Part shown: piece after piece, positions 10,916 to 21,256 of the stretch
Layout: each line of letters starts with the position of its first letter
Numbering within the stretch: position 1 is the first letter of the stretch
Assembly (NCBI GenBank): GCA_001579985.1
Contig: LRSR01006791.1
Span: forward strand, 1-45,353
DNA from: Hypsibius dujardini
Taxonomy: Eukaryota > Tardigrada > Eutardigrada > Parachela > Hypsibiidae
Direction of reading: 5' to 3'
Length of the DNA: 45,353 bases
Notes under the pieces: model-generated
The model's input: the letters and a program-made list of their open reading frames with translations, nothing else
Told to the model about the DNA's origin: nothing
The model's database searches: none
Program-made: the position numbers and the translations under genes

Positions 10916-13900
10916 GCGCTGATTTTTCTATCATTTATACGATGCATCTACTGAAACTATTTGAACGTATTTGTCAAATAGTCAACAAACTGGACGCCTC
11001 TGTTTGGAGAAGCCAACAAGTCGTTGCGTGCGAAATTCACCTGCCTGGGAATGCCGGCTGGACGGTACGCTAATGTGGAGGAAAATTGCCGCTCATTTTG
11101 GATCTGTGACGAGACCGGCCAGAACAAACTCCAGCAGTGCCCCAACGGCACCGTATTCGACAACACCGTTCAAGCCTGCGACGACACCCCCACCGTGGAC
11201 TGCGAGAAACAATTCCTTTTATCATTCCACGACGCAATGGCAAACGTGGGAATGCTGACCAGCCGTACGACCGAGGGCACTACGCCTATCGTCATCCCAA
11301 AACTGCTGAAACAAGAGTTTTCGTGTGGCGGGAAAAACGGATTTTTCGCTGACGTTTTCAACGACTGCAGGTATGCTAATAACCAACCTTCGCTTAATTT
11401 TGCCTTGTACCGTAGCAGAACGTCAGATGATTTGTGAATGAGTAACCACTGTTGACACTTGACATTAATTAATTATGAATTTAGAAATGATTTTGCGCGT
11501 TGTCAAAGAAGTGAAGTTTTTTTGCATGTATTTCGCCCATGTCTGTAAGCAAAAGACGTGAAATGACAATATGTCTGCACTTTGTCTATGTCTGCACTTT
11601 GTCCATGTCTGTGTGTGCACTTTTGATTGACATCATAGGCGACAATAACCTCCTCGTTAACGGGATTAAATGAAGCTTACCCTTCCAGGACTTACTTTTA
11701 CTGCGCGGCGGACGGTAAACACTACATGTTTACTTGCCCGCTGAACTACCGCTACCACGAAGTGAAGGAGGCGTGCGACGCCCCTGAACGGACACCGTGT
11801 CAGAGTGCCTTAAACCGCGGCGGCGATCAGCAGTTCAACCCCGGCTCATCCGGCATCACCGTCACCGGCATCCGCAACACCACCATCGCCGCCGAGATGG
11901 ACGGTCAAGCTTCCCACCTCCAACCGATCATCCGTCTGGAGGGGACGGAACGCGTCCGCGGACCGCCCACCATCAACGGTTGGATCCCGCTCCCGCAGAC
12001 GGACTCGCGCGAGGAGCGTCACCCTCACCACCACCCTCAGCAGCACCCTCGGACCCTGTTCGATCCCCGGTGGAATCCGTTCCCCCCGAACGATCACCAC
12101 TTCTTCGCTCCACATCAGCTGCAGCTTCAACAGACAACTCCACCGTCATCTCAGCCACGGGTCGTCAACGGGTTCGTCGTCGGGTCCTCGTCCGCTGGTG
12201 AGCTGCACTTTGATCCCACTTTCCGACAAGCACGCCCGGAACTGTTTACCCCTTCTTCGCAGTTTCGCACCCTGCCCGACCAGTTGCCGCCGTTGCCGCA
12301 GCGGCTCCACCCGACGACTTCACCCTTAACTAACCCTCCTCCCCGCTCCTCGTCCTCCTCATCCTCATCCCACCGTGCTTTCTCCGACTCCGAGTCCACT
12401 TCGCTCCGTCAGAATACCCGCGACCTCTTTCCCAGCATCTCATTTTCCGGACCGTTCGCACCGTCGTCTCTGTCACCGACGGACTCACCGCTCTCCGCCG
12501 CTGCTCGCTTTAATAGCCTCTCAAATCCGCCCGCCCAGTTGACCGCACCGTTACGTCACTTAGATCAACTCACGTCGCATCAACTCGCGCAGCTCGAACA
12601 GCGCCTCATCATCGCGGAAGGCCGTCTGAATGAGGCGGCCTTTCGCAACCGACAACTCGAACAGCAAGCTCAACAACTGCGCCCGACTCCGCTGGGGTTC
12701 TCGGAGCCGCCGACGGGCGCACCGCCGGCTGGGTTCGCCGCTCAATCGAAGAATCCAGCCGAGTCGCTGTTCTTCGAATCGTCCAAGAGCTCCGGCTTCT
12801 CCGGAGCCTTTGAACGGCCGCGGAGCCCGGTACAGACCGGGTTCTTTGAACCTTCCAGGTGGGGAACACGATGCATCAAAACCGCAAAAAAATCCGCTCA
12901 ATTTCAATTTCAATTTTGATTTGAACTCTTTTGAGGTCTGATTAAAAATTATTTTCAGCTGATTCGTAGTTCCGTTTCTTTTTGGCAATTTTTCCGATCA
13001 GCTCTTGCGTTTTGTCGGCCTGTTTAGCATAGAATTAAAAATAGTCAATTTCATACGCATTCAGGTACCTGCTTGCGTGGGAATAATTAAATAGTGATAG
13101 TGAAGGATGGAATTGGAATTGCTCGAATTAGATCGATTGCTTCCTTAACGCCCTTTCGGTCAATTCCTACAGGGATGAGCCTTGCGAAATCATTTACAGT
13201 GATTAGTCATTGAGAAAAGGCGACGTGTGTACACGTGGTCCGCTTTAAGTTAAGGAGAAAAAGGCGTACGCAAATCAAATCAAGGCAAACCCTTGTTTGC
13301 CGTTCAACATTTTGATTTTCCAATCTCAAATTTCATTTCTACTTTCAGAACTTCTTCTCAATCCGGGTTCTTCGATCAACCGCGGAACCGCCAAGGCGAA
13401 GCTCTCTTAATCGGCACGCAGATCGCCGCGCAGCATCACCAACACCTCATCGAGCAACTTCACCGGTCCACGCCCCACCCTCTCTCCGGTCCAAACCCGT
13501 TAGTCCCCATCCCAACCACGCGTTTTCCGTTTCTCCCCAACAACGGTCTACAAAACGATTTCGCCTCCACGTCCCCGTCCAACGCGCTGCATATTCTCCC
13601 CTCGACCAGCTTCCTCCCGGACTTCCCGACACGCAATCCCACCTCCCCCTCCTCCCCGTCCTCCGAGTGCCCCGTCGGGAGGGAGGGGTACTTTGCCGAT
13701 ACGGACTCGGACTGCCGGAATTACCTTTTCTGCGACGGCCACGGCGGACGGATCCTCCACTCCTGCCCGCCGGGGATGGCATTCAACGCGACACTCTTCG
13801 CCTGCGACATTGACATCTTCCTCGCCTGTCAGCGCGCCTTCACGGGCACGACCTCGCGGAAGTTCCTCACGTCCACGCCGCCGGCGGCCGTGCCGGACGG

Positions 13901-16900
13901 GATGAACGCGTGCTTCCAACGGCGAGCTGGGTACTACGCCGAGTTCTCCACCGCCTGCACGGACTTTTTCTACTGCGCTCCCACCGGGAACGCCGGAATG
14001 GCGGAGAAGATTGACTATCAGTGTCCGCAGAACTTCTTTTTCGATGAGTACCGCGGTGTCTGTGTCGAGCACGGCGGCTGTCTGCCGGCGCATGTCAGTC
14101 AAGGTGAGAGACCGTGTTTAAAGCCAACCCATCGTTAGCCCCATTTGTCAAGGCTTCGCTGTACGTGAGCTTTGAAACTTGCGAATGGAAAAGGGAAAAA
14201 CACGTTTCTGGAATTTATTATTAAAAATTATTAAAAATCTCGTCATCGGAAGTTAAACACAAAATATTTTTATAAGAAATTTCAAAACTTTCTCGTTACG
14301 CAATTTATTTTATTCAAGGAAGAAAATAAAGAGTGGAGACCCAGTGGTCTCTATTTATCGCCGTTCAAATGCAGTGTACACTTAAAACTCGCACTGTGCG
14401 TTGGCTTGAATTCGCTTTCATTTCAACACCAGTCAAAAGTGCTTGCAGAAATTATATTTTATTCTAGTCTTCGTTTAGTTGTTTTCAGTTCAGTTTAGCT
14501 TTGCCATCGATAATATCGTTCCCGCGCTGCTACTGCGCAATTAGTTTTTTCGTTTTAAGAACTGAAAACTGAAAACTGACGTTGTTCAACTGACGTCAAC
14601 TCCTCCTACATTGATGAGACTTCCTGTGGTTGCTGTACAATCCTGGCAAAATATTGTCCAAAAAACAAATACGAATTTCATTGAGGTAATATTCTCATTT
14701 TAGAATGTACATTACGATAGTAAAATGTGGAAAGGGAAAAGTAAAATTCCAGTTTCCAATTCAGCCAACCGAAACCTCAACCTTCAATTATTCGAGCCGG
14801 TCTCTAAAGCTGGTCTTTATTTTCGTCCCTCAATGTGACTTTTATTTTCGCCCCTCTCAGGTCAATTTGACGGATCAGGCAGTACCGCCGCCCATCAACT
14901 CACCCAGCTCGGGACGGCCTTGGCCTCGGCGCAGGTCCGTGTTCCGCGGCAATTCGAGCAGCTCCAGCAGCCGAGTATCGCCTTCTTCGATCCGTCCTTC
15001 CTCGGCCGGCAGGGGGAGGAGTTTCGCTTCACCTGCAAAGAGATGGGCCATTTTGCGGACTTTGATTCCGGCTGTGTCGGATTCTGGAACTGCGAGGACC
15101 TGGCCATGCCGGCGAGGTTTGTCAAGTGTCCCGCCGGGCTGCTGTTTGATCCGTTGCAGCGGCAGTGCGTGGCGTCCTTCCTGGTGAAGTGCCTGCCGCC
15201 GGATGAGGCCTCTCGGAGGAAGGCTCTCGCGCCGGGAGCTTTTCAATGTCATGGGAAGAAGAGTTCCTCCTTTTATGCGGATGTGTCGGAAGGGTGTCGG
15301 AAGTTCCACCACTGCACCGCGGAAGGGGAGATGCTGAGCTACACCTGCCCATTCGACTGGCTTTTCAACGAGGTGATTGTTAATTTTGCAGAAAAAAGTT
15401 GTGAGCGAGGTAAAACGTCTTTTGTTTCTTAGAAAGTCGGGGAGTGCGTGCAGCCCGATAACTTTACCTGCCCCTTGCCGACATCGAAGAAACATTCGGA
15501 TTATTCTTGGTAAGCTTTGCCTGTGCTTTGATCATTTTTTTCAGTGGTCGAATTTTTACGTTTGCTCGCTCGAATCAGAGTCTCTTTATTTTACCTCATT
15601 ATTTTATTGTACTCAAAAAACGTGCAATGACTTCATTTGTTTTCCATTTTTTTAGCCATGGAAAAACGGGATATTACGCCAGCTTTGACCACCACTGTCA
15701 AATCTTCCATCTGTGCCGGCTGAACGGGTCGCGAACCACCATGTCCTGTCCGCCCGTGATGGTGTTCGATGAGAACGAGGCCAAGTGCATCTACGGGACT
15801 GCCTGTGTTCCCGCAGTTGCTCCGTCCGAGCAGGTATTGAACACCCTTCCACATTTGCTAGTCTCAAGCATGACACCACAGAACAGGAGGACACAATAAA
15901 GCCGGTCTGCCGGTGCAGTGCGCCAGTGCAATGCGCCAATGCGGTGCGCCAGTGCAATGCGCCAGTGCAGTGCGCCAGTGCGGTGCGCCAGTGCAATGCG
16001 CCAGTGCAATGCGCCAGTGCAATGCGCCAGTGCGGTGCGCCAGTGCAGTGCGCCAGTGCGGTGCGCATGTGCAGTACGCAAGTGCAGTGCGCATGTGCAG
16101 TGCGCCAGTGAAGTGCGCCAGTGCGGTGCGCCAATGCAGTTGTGCAAAAATTGGGCGCAGATGATCTTGTGGTCCACTTTTATGGTTTCATGGCGCTTTT
16201 ATGGTGTGGACCGAGTTGTAACTTGTCACTTTCCCATACTCGGGCGATGACATCTCGGGTTACACTCAAATTTTAATTTTACAATTTAAATTTATTTCTA
16301 GATTAAATTTGAGATCTATTCAGAAATCAAGCGGAGAAATTCTTTTTTTTACAAAAAATGTAAGAATATATTTTTCTCAATCCGGTGAAAAAAACAGGAC
16401 AATAAAACGGTCGGTCTTTTGACAAATTCCCGTTTCGATGATTTTTTAAATAAGTCCCCTTATTTTACCTACGGTATTTAATGCTTATATATATAATTTC
16501 AATATTATTACGTTAATTTCCAAAATTTCAAATGTTTAAATTTTTTATATTTCGAGCGCTTGGATAATTAATTCTGATTTGGGGTGCAGAAAATAAAAGA
16601 CCACGTGGTAATTAATTAGCACGTCAATTAGCACGCGTATGTCAGGCTAGAAAAAAATGTGGACTGAGTTGTTCCTCCTACGGGAAAAACAATTTGCCAC
16701 CAAACTGACTGTCTCGCATGTTCTTTATTTGCCCTTTGTCTTCAAAACTTATCCTCTGCAGATGGATGCGTCGGCTGGATCAATTCACAGCATTGGACAG
16801 GCGTTCGAGTGTCCCGCGGGATCGACCGGATTTTTCGGCGATCCTTTATACGGCTGTCGGGTGTATTGGCAATGTGTGGATGGTGTTAAGGTTCAGAACC

Positions 16901-19900
16901 GGACTTGTCCAGGTACGGCGTACCTTTTTAGGTACAATTTTAGGTACACTTTTAGTTATAATCTTAGATACGATTTTAGGTATAATTTTAGGTACAATTT
17001 TAAGTACAATTTTTATTCAGTTTTTATTTTTTTTTTTTTTTATTTTTTTTCCAGCTACAGTTTTTAGTTGTCCAGGCATATTTTTTATTGTAATATTAAC
17101 AAAATCTACTTTATTATAGAATTTACTTCAAAATCTACTTTAACGTCTACTTAATACTGAAATCTACTTTATCGTAGAATCTGTTCGTGAAGTCTTGACT
17201 TATATTTTAATTATGTTCTTTTTCTAACGATGATCAGGATATTTGCGCTTCAATGCTACGATGGAAACCTGTGACAACCCGGCTAGTGTGATTTGTCGCG
17301 ATCCCTTCGTGCTGGAAGCCCTCTTTCCGGTACGTTATTTCAAGACTCTTCGGAATTTGCTTTAACTGTTCGTTTTTTAATTTTTAATTTTTTTTAAAAT
17401 TTTTTTAATTTTTTTTTAATTTTTTTTTCTACTAGGGACTAATCAGGGGACTCGTGTCCACGAACATTCAAATGCAAATACCCGGCTTCAACCAATTCCG
17501 CGTCCCGTTAAGTACCCTGAATCAACAAAAAGCGCTCAACTCACCGTCCGTTCCGGTTATCGGACCGGATTTCGCCCAGTTCATGTCACGTCCCGGTTGT
17601 GATTTGGGACAAATTGGATTCTTCGCCGACTTGAAAAGCAATTGTCGCAGTAAGGCAGAACCGATGAAACCGTGGCTGTTAATGCATTTAAAGAGTACTT
17701 TTAGCGTAATGTGCATTGTGGTTTTATTTAATTATTTTTCATTTATGAAATTGTTCATTGTTTCTTTGTATTATTTTATTCAGCCTTCTTTCACTGCGGG
17801 GAGGACCAAAGCAAGCGGCACTTTGCCTGTCCGGGTCATATGCTCTTTGACGAAACGCTGATGCGATGCCAGGAGGACACAATTGCTGTCTGTTCGTCTC
17901 CGAAAACGATTCGGCTTCTGTCTTCTTCACAGGCACGAAATTGAATTAACTCTTTTCCTACGGCTACTAAAAATATAAATACCTGTGAAATGTCCATAGG
18001 GTTCCTCGATGCCGGAAGGAAGCGTGGCGGTGGGGTTCTGCAGTCGAGGTATCGGGATCTTCGCGGATGTCCAGTCCGGATGCCGGAACTTTTTCACCTG
18101 TCACGCCAACGGGAGCCTCGTCAATCAGACATGCCCGTCGCTATTGCTCTTCAATGAAAGGAGCTTGTTCTGCGACTGGCCATCGCATGTACGATGCGGT
18201 GAAACAGTTGTGCACTCGCAGAATCTACTATCAGGACTCTCCGAAAACCAATTTACCGAAAAGGTATGAAAAGCTTTTGCAATCAATATCTATCCGGCCC
18301 TCAGTCCGATCGCTCGGTTGGTCCTTTTGTCGTCGGTCTAACCGTCCAGACGTTGTCCGTCTCTCCGTTCCTCCCTCCGCCCGTCCGTCGGTCCGTCCGC
18401 CCGCCCGCCCGTCCGTCCGTCCGTCCGTCCATCCGTCCATCCGTCCGTTGTAGATCAGTCGACCACTGTGTGCGCCCTTCTGCCTGTCTTTCCGTCTTTC
18501 CGTCTATAATCCTGGTCCGTGCGTTCACTGTCGGTCAGTCGATACGGTCGACGATCAGTCTGTCTGCGCCATTGTTCGACCGTCTGCCTGTCTTTCCGTT
18601 TGTCCGCCCCATTGTTCAGACGTCTGTCCGTCACTCTTCCGCTGTCAGGCAGTCGATCCTACCGAATCGTCAGCATGTCCGCCCCTTTGTACGACCGTCT
18701 GTCCGTCTGTTTTTTTCCCGGCTGTCCGATCACCTTTTGTCCGTCCATCCGACCACTCCTCCGTCTCTCTCCATCTGTCCCTCCGTTCATACGTCTATGA
18801 TCACACTCGTTTGTCTGTATTAGTTCGATCCAGCAAGCGGCGTCCTGTTTCCCGGCATTTCGTCCTTCCCATCAGCCGCCTTCCGTCCCGGCGACGCCAT
18901 TCCCGACAACCTTTTCGGTCGCCATCAAGGTCCCCTCCAAATCTCACCGTCCGAACTTTTTTCCCAAGACGTCAACAAAGCCTTCTCACCCGACCTCCGC
19001 AGCCGTTCCAACGGAGCTACCGGCATGTTTACCTCCGAGATCGCCCTCGATCCCGCCAAGCCCCATCCCGGGAACCCCGCCCCTGCCCTTCGGCTCCACC
19101 TTGAACTGCCCATACCCTTGCAGGGCGGACCGAGTGACCCACCGTCACCCGGCAGTAACAAACCGACTTCCCTTTTCCGGCCCTCGCAACGCCTTATCGA
19201 TCCCTACGAAATCTATCAACAGCTACGGAGGAAATGGAACAACCGTTTGACCACTCCCACCACGACGGCCGGCTCGACCACCACGACCGCCATCCCCGGG
19301 ATGGAGGAGGGGGAATACGAGCCGGAAGAAGGTATCCTACCGGGTGCGGCTGGCGTGACCACTCCGAGTCCGCTGCCGGGTGGAACGACGGTCATCGTGG
19401 CTAAGCCTCCGTTGGCTCCGTTGGTGATGGACGCTACGGGCGGTACTCCCAATCCGATGCTCGCCGACGCAGCCGGAAAAACCGGACGGACAATACCGAC
19501 GGATCCGTTGAGGTCACATGGGGTGGATTGTTACGGGAAAAAGGGCTACTTCTTATCGCCGAACACGGCCTGCAAGTCTTACGTGTTCTGCAAGCCGACG
19601 GGAGCGATTTACAGTTTCACTTGTCCGGGAGATTACTTGTATAATGCCGACAAAGGTATGGCATGATACTTTAATAATTTATTAGTAAATTATTAAAATT
19701 GTAATACGCAGAGAATGGGCGCCGATAATGGATATATGTAATTAGTGAAATCTTGCTTAGATAATTTGACTTGATTAAAATATTAGTTAGAGATTCAAAT
19801 ATTAACTTCGCATTATTTGGAAACCGTGTTTCCAATGTAACAAATATAAATATATAAATTAAATAAATATATAAATTAATTATTACTTCTATTTATTTAT

Positions 19901-21180
19901 TTTCAAGGTTCATTTCCATACGATGTTTTCGTCATTTTCTAGAAATATGTGACTGGCCAGAAAATGTGCTTTGCTTGCCGGGCAGTTCGCACACTGTGCC
20001 GAAGCCGCCCACCCGGAGGTGGAGACGGAACGTCAGTGCAACGATCGAAAACGGGACCGCGAAGCTCATCGAACCTGCTGAGTGCTCCGGGCCAAGCGGC
20101 TATTTCGCCAACGTGACGGACGGCTGTTTGAGGTATGAAACGTGAGCAGCCTAGCCATTCCAACCGACCCACCTTTTCTTTTGCAAAAGTAGCGTACGTA
20201 TTCAGATGTGTGGAGTGTGGGTTTAAGCAAGGCCTTGTATCTTTCACAGCTTTTATTACTGTACGGAAAACAACACGGTCGTGGACTATCAGTGCCCGGA
20301 TCCCCAGTTGCGGTTCGATCAGTTGCGGGGCGTGTGTGACTGGGGAACCCGCGTGAAGTGTGGCAACGAGACGGACATGGCGATCGGGACGACGGCCATG
20401 CCTGTCACTAGTCCCATGCCATTTGCAGTTGAAGTGTTTCAGGTACATAATCCTTGTCACACAGCATAGAGTTTGAGAACGCAGAAAAGACATACCCACA
20501 GACACAGAAACTGACACAGACACTGACACAGACACAGACACAGACACAGACACAGATACAGACACACACACTGACACACACACAGACACAGACACAGACA
20601 CTGACACAGACACAGACACAGACACAGACACTGGCACAGACATGTGCACAGACACAGACATGAGTAAATGTCAAAATACGGACGTTAATGTAAAGTCCGA
20701 ACGAAAAGAGTTGTACTCTTTTTTCAGGAAACCACAATACCTGATGGAGGCTGTCCTGCAACCGGTTTTTATGCCGATATCAATTCAGACTGTCGGAACT
20801 TCTCTTTCTGTACACCGGAAGGGTCACGTTTAAACTACTCCTGCCCTGATGGTCACCGCTACGACGAATCGAAGGATAAATGTCAGAATGACTCCGCAAC
20901 CACCTGCCAAGGCTTAAAGAGCTACTCCAGGGCGGCTTACGGGAAAAAGGTTCGGCTGGTGACGCGGACGCGGTTGTTGTCGACGAACGGGGAGAACTCC
21001 ATCGATTGCAGGAATCGGCGGGGCCTCTACGCCGATCCACGGAGTCATTGTTCAAATTTTTTTTATTGCTCTCCGCAGGGGCTGAAATTTGAGTATTCCT
21101 GCCCAGAAAACATGGCCTTTAATAATGCCGTCAACGCTTGCGATGAACCGTCTAATTCCAGCTGTTCACCTATGCCATAA
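5445..21180 (+). CDS. Giant secreted protein with 18 chitin-binding type-2 (CBM14) domains
   Basis: Proposed coding exons: 5445-5466, 5713-5849, 6463-6687, 6947-8029, 8362-9147, 9548-10228, 10559-10777, 10982-11370, 11689-12858, 13349-14103, 14861-15372, 15433-15509, 15656-15833, 16762-16912, 17238-17329, 17436-17649, 17784-17932, 18000-18263, 18824-19655, 19943-20132, 20250-20442, 20728-21180. That is 22 listed coding segments; any further 5' exon would be non-coding. They total 8,772 nt, about 2,923 residues. Every junction keeps frame, and all are GT-AG except one GC-AG (17933). Each domain shows the six-cysteine CBM14 pattern with its aromatic G-[FY]-[FY]-A-D core, a family that binds chitin in peritrophic matrix, cuticle and mucin-like proteins. 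Linkers are Gln/Gly/Asn/Pro/Ser-rich. The protein should be secreted. Order and phases are strong; the first exon is least certain. Confidence 0.88.
6463..6687 (+). other. CBM14 domain 1 exon
   Basis: This phase-0 exon encodes a complete chitin-binding type-2 domain. It opens with Cys-Ala-Gly-Arg-Ser-Gly-Phe-Tyr, has the inner Cys-Ser-Pro-Asp-Gly and Cys-Pro-Ile-Gly turns, and closes with Cys-Arg-Asp...Val-Ser-Cys. The donor GTACGT at 6688 leads straight into a TCTG microsatellite about 10 bp into the intron. Confidence 0.9.
6695..6836 (+). repeat. TCTG microsatellite in intron 3
   Basis: A near-perfect (TCTG)n run, grading into TCTA and TCCG variants, starts about 10 bp after the 5' splice site of the CBM14 domain-1 exon. 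It is the first of a series of sense-strand TCTG arrays in introns across the window. Confidence 0.95.
6947..9147 (+). other. CBM14 domain 2 and long Gln/Gly/Asn-rich linker (exons 4-5)
   Basis: The exon at 6947-8029 starts in phase 0 after ATATAG. It encodes a threonine- and lysine-containing segment, then CBM14 domain 2 (opening Cys-Leu-Gly-Arg-Gln-Gly-Tyr-Phe, closing near Thr-Asn-Cys-Ser at about 7440-7450), then a Gly/Gln/Asn/Ser linker. The exon at 8362-9147 continues in phase 0 with an almost domain-free Gln/Pro/Asn/Gly run (QQ, QNQNQ, FGQQN motifs). Such low-complexity Gln-rich tracts may be flexible spacers or a self-associating matrix segment; this is inference. The intervening intron carries a TCTG/CTGA array. 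Confidence 0.85.
8150..8310 (+). repeat. TCTG / CTGACTGC microsatellite in intron 4
   Basis: This run starts as TCTG units and grades into GCCTGACT and GCATGCCTGAC units, ending about 50 bp before the acceptor at 8361. On the reverse strand it gives spurious frames rich in Arg/Gln/Thr/Asp. Confidence 0.95.
9148..9547 (+). other. Intron 5 of the CBM14 gene
   Basis: This 400-bp intron has donor GTATAT and acceptor TTTCAG. It is AT-rich, and I see no repeat or hidden exon in it. Both flanking exons are in phase 0 and keep the same Gln-rich register. Confidence 0.8.
9548..10228 (+). other. Coding minisatellite and CBM14 domain 3 (exon 6)
   Basis: The exon opens with six or seven nearly identical 36-bp units (about 9566-9800) encoding a 12-residue repeat, FNQGPGQQQPNQ, with very few substitutions between copies. 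A Gly/Ser/Pro spacer follows, then CBM14 domain 3 (opening Ser-Cys-Asn-Gly-Leu-Ala-Arg-Gly-Phe-Tyr, closing Arg-Met-Arg-Cys). It ends in phase 0 at a perfect GTAAGT donor. Confidence 0.9.
10559..12858 (+). other. CBM14 domains 4-6 and Pro/Ser/His-rich linker (exons 7-9)
   Basis: Exon 10559-10777 is a stand-alone CBM14 domain 4. Exon 10982-11370 carries domain 5 and the first half of domain 6. It breaks inside domain 6 right after Asp-Cys-Arg (phase 2), and exon 11689-12858 resumes with Thr-Tyr-Phe-Tyr-Cys. The rest of that long exon is a Pro/Ser/His/Gln/Arg-rich linker with runs of Ser and a short Gln/Arg/Leu-rich helical patch (about 12560-12680). It ends just after a Gly-Phe-Phe-Glu-Pro-Ser motif that the next exon repeats in variant form. 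A TCTG array (about 10855-10918) lies in the 10778-10981 intron. Confidence 0.88.
10855..10918 (+). repeat. TCTG microsatellite in intron 7
   Basis: A short sense-strand TCTG run lies within 80 bp of the 5' splice site of the 10778-10981 intron. Confidence 0.9.
13349..15372 (+). other. CBM14 domains 7-10 (exons 10-11)
   Basis: Exon 13349-14103 starts in phase 2 and repeats the Ser-Gly-Phe-Phe-Asp-Gln-Pro-Arg motif. After a Pro/Thr/Ser/Asn linker it encodes domains 7 and 8. The downstream intron of 757 bp (14104-14860) has no recognisable repeat array. Exon 14861-15372 (phase 1) contains a Gln/Ala linker, domain 9 (opening Thr-Cys-Lys-Glu-Met-Gly-His-Phe) and most of domain 10, which is interrupted after Phe-Asn-Glu by a 60-bp intron. 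Confidence 0.88.
15905..16142. repeat. 13-bp minisatellite in intron 13
   Basis: About 18 copies of a 13-bp unit, GCGCCAGTGCAGT and close variants (AAT, GGT), lie in the intron after 15833. Because 13 is not a multiple of three and the unit lacks stop words, long open frames appear on both strands (Arg/Gln/Cys/Ala repeats on plus; His/Trp/Arg/Thr/Ala/Leu on minus). They are repeat artefacts, since the flanking splice sites join CBM14 exons across the block. Confidence 0.92.
16143..16761 (+). other. Rest of intron 13
   Basis: AT-rich intronic sequence with no exon that fits the CBM14 frame. The acceptor CTCTGCAG at 16761 opens the next exon in phase 0. A methionine-initiated frame starting at 16657 reads into the exon but lies mostly inside the intron. 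Confidence 0.7.
18000..18263 (+). other. CBM14 domain 14 exon
   Basis: This phase-0 exon encodes one intact domain. It opens Phe-Cys-Ser-Arg-Gly-Ile-Gly-Ile-Phe-Ala-Asp and closes His-Val-Arg-Cys, with a short Ser/Glu/Asn tail. It is followed by a donor GTATGA at 18264. Confidence 0.9.
18330..18800 (+). repeat. TCCG/TCTG microsatellite in intron 18
   Basis: A long degenerate run of CCGT, TCCG and TCTG words fills most of the 18264-18823 intron on the sense strand. Its central part (about 18385-18445) is a nearly pure CCGT repeat. It gives overlapping artefactual frames on both strands. Confidence 0.92.
18824..20442 (+). other. Pro/Thr-rich linker and CBM14 domains 15-16 (exons 19-21)
   Basis: Exon 18824-19655 encodes a long Pro/Ser/Thr/Gly linker (including a Thr-rich mucin-like patch at about 19250-19300), then most of domain 15, cut after Asp-Lys (phase 1). 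Exon 19943-20132 completes domain 15 and starts domain 16, which is cut after Gly-Cys-Leu-Arg (phase 2). Exon 20250-20442 completes domain 16. The Thr-rich stretch could carry O-glycans as in mucin-type peritrophins; that is inference. Confidence 0.87.
20490..20665. repeat. ACACAG hexanucleotide array in intron 21
   Basis: This run of ACACAG and ACACTG words lies between the donor at 20443 and the acceptor at 20727. In contrast to most intronic arrays here, the sense strand carries CAGA, the complement of TCTG. Confidence 0.92.
20728..21180 (+). other. CBM14 domains 17-18 and stop codon (exon 22)
   Basis: The last exon holds two intact domains without internal introns, separated by a basic Arg/Lys linker. 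Domain 17 opens Gly-Cys-Pro-Ala-Thr-Gly-Phe-Tyr-Ala-Asp. Domain 18 opens Asp-Cys-Arg-Asn-Arg-Arg-Gly-Leu-Tyr-Ala-Asp. The protein ends shortly after the last cysteine (Ser-Ser-Cys-Ser-Pro-Met-Pro, then TAA at 21178-21180). Confidence 0.9.
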
Positions 21181-21250
21181 TCGTGCGGTATATTCATCGC
21201 TGTGATGTTTGGCCGTTATGTTCCCTATCTATTTTGTTGTCTGCAACCGA

Positions 21251-21256
21251 AATAAA
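21251..21256 (+). promoter_or_regulatory. Polyadenylation signal of the CBM14 gene
   Basis: A canonical AATAAA lies about 70 bp behind the TAA stop at 21180, the expected distance for cleavage in compact invertebrate genes. Confidence 0.7.

Larger units (their letters stand above)
15433..17932 (+). other. CBM14 domains 10 (end) to 13 (exons 12-17)
   Basis: Six short exons encode the end of domain 10, then domains 11, 12 and 13, each split by an intron. Domain 11 is cut at its first cysteine (TG|C codon, 15509/15656). Domain 12 is cut after Cys-Pro-Gly (16912/17238), and domain 13 after Asn-Cys-Arg (17649/17784). Each join restores the six-Cys pattern. The last exon ends ...Val-Cys-Ser-Ser-Pro then Ser-Ser-Gln at 17932, where the intron begins GC, not GT. 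Confidence 0.85.

Noticed and set aside
13548-14102. 184-residue minus-strand ORF
   Set aside because: It is the antisense shadow of CBM14 domains 7-8; Gly/Arg/Val/Glu-rich composition is typical of reverse reading of a GC-rich exon.
15652-16177. Long His/Trp/Thr/Ala/Leu repeat frames on the minus strand
   Set aside because: They are translations of the stop-free 13-bp minisatellite in an intron.
18067-18823. Arg/Ser/Pro-rich frames of up to 185 residues
   Set aside because: They are translations of the TCCG/TCTG array inside intron 18.
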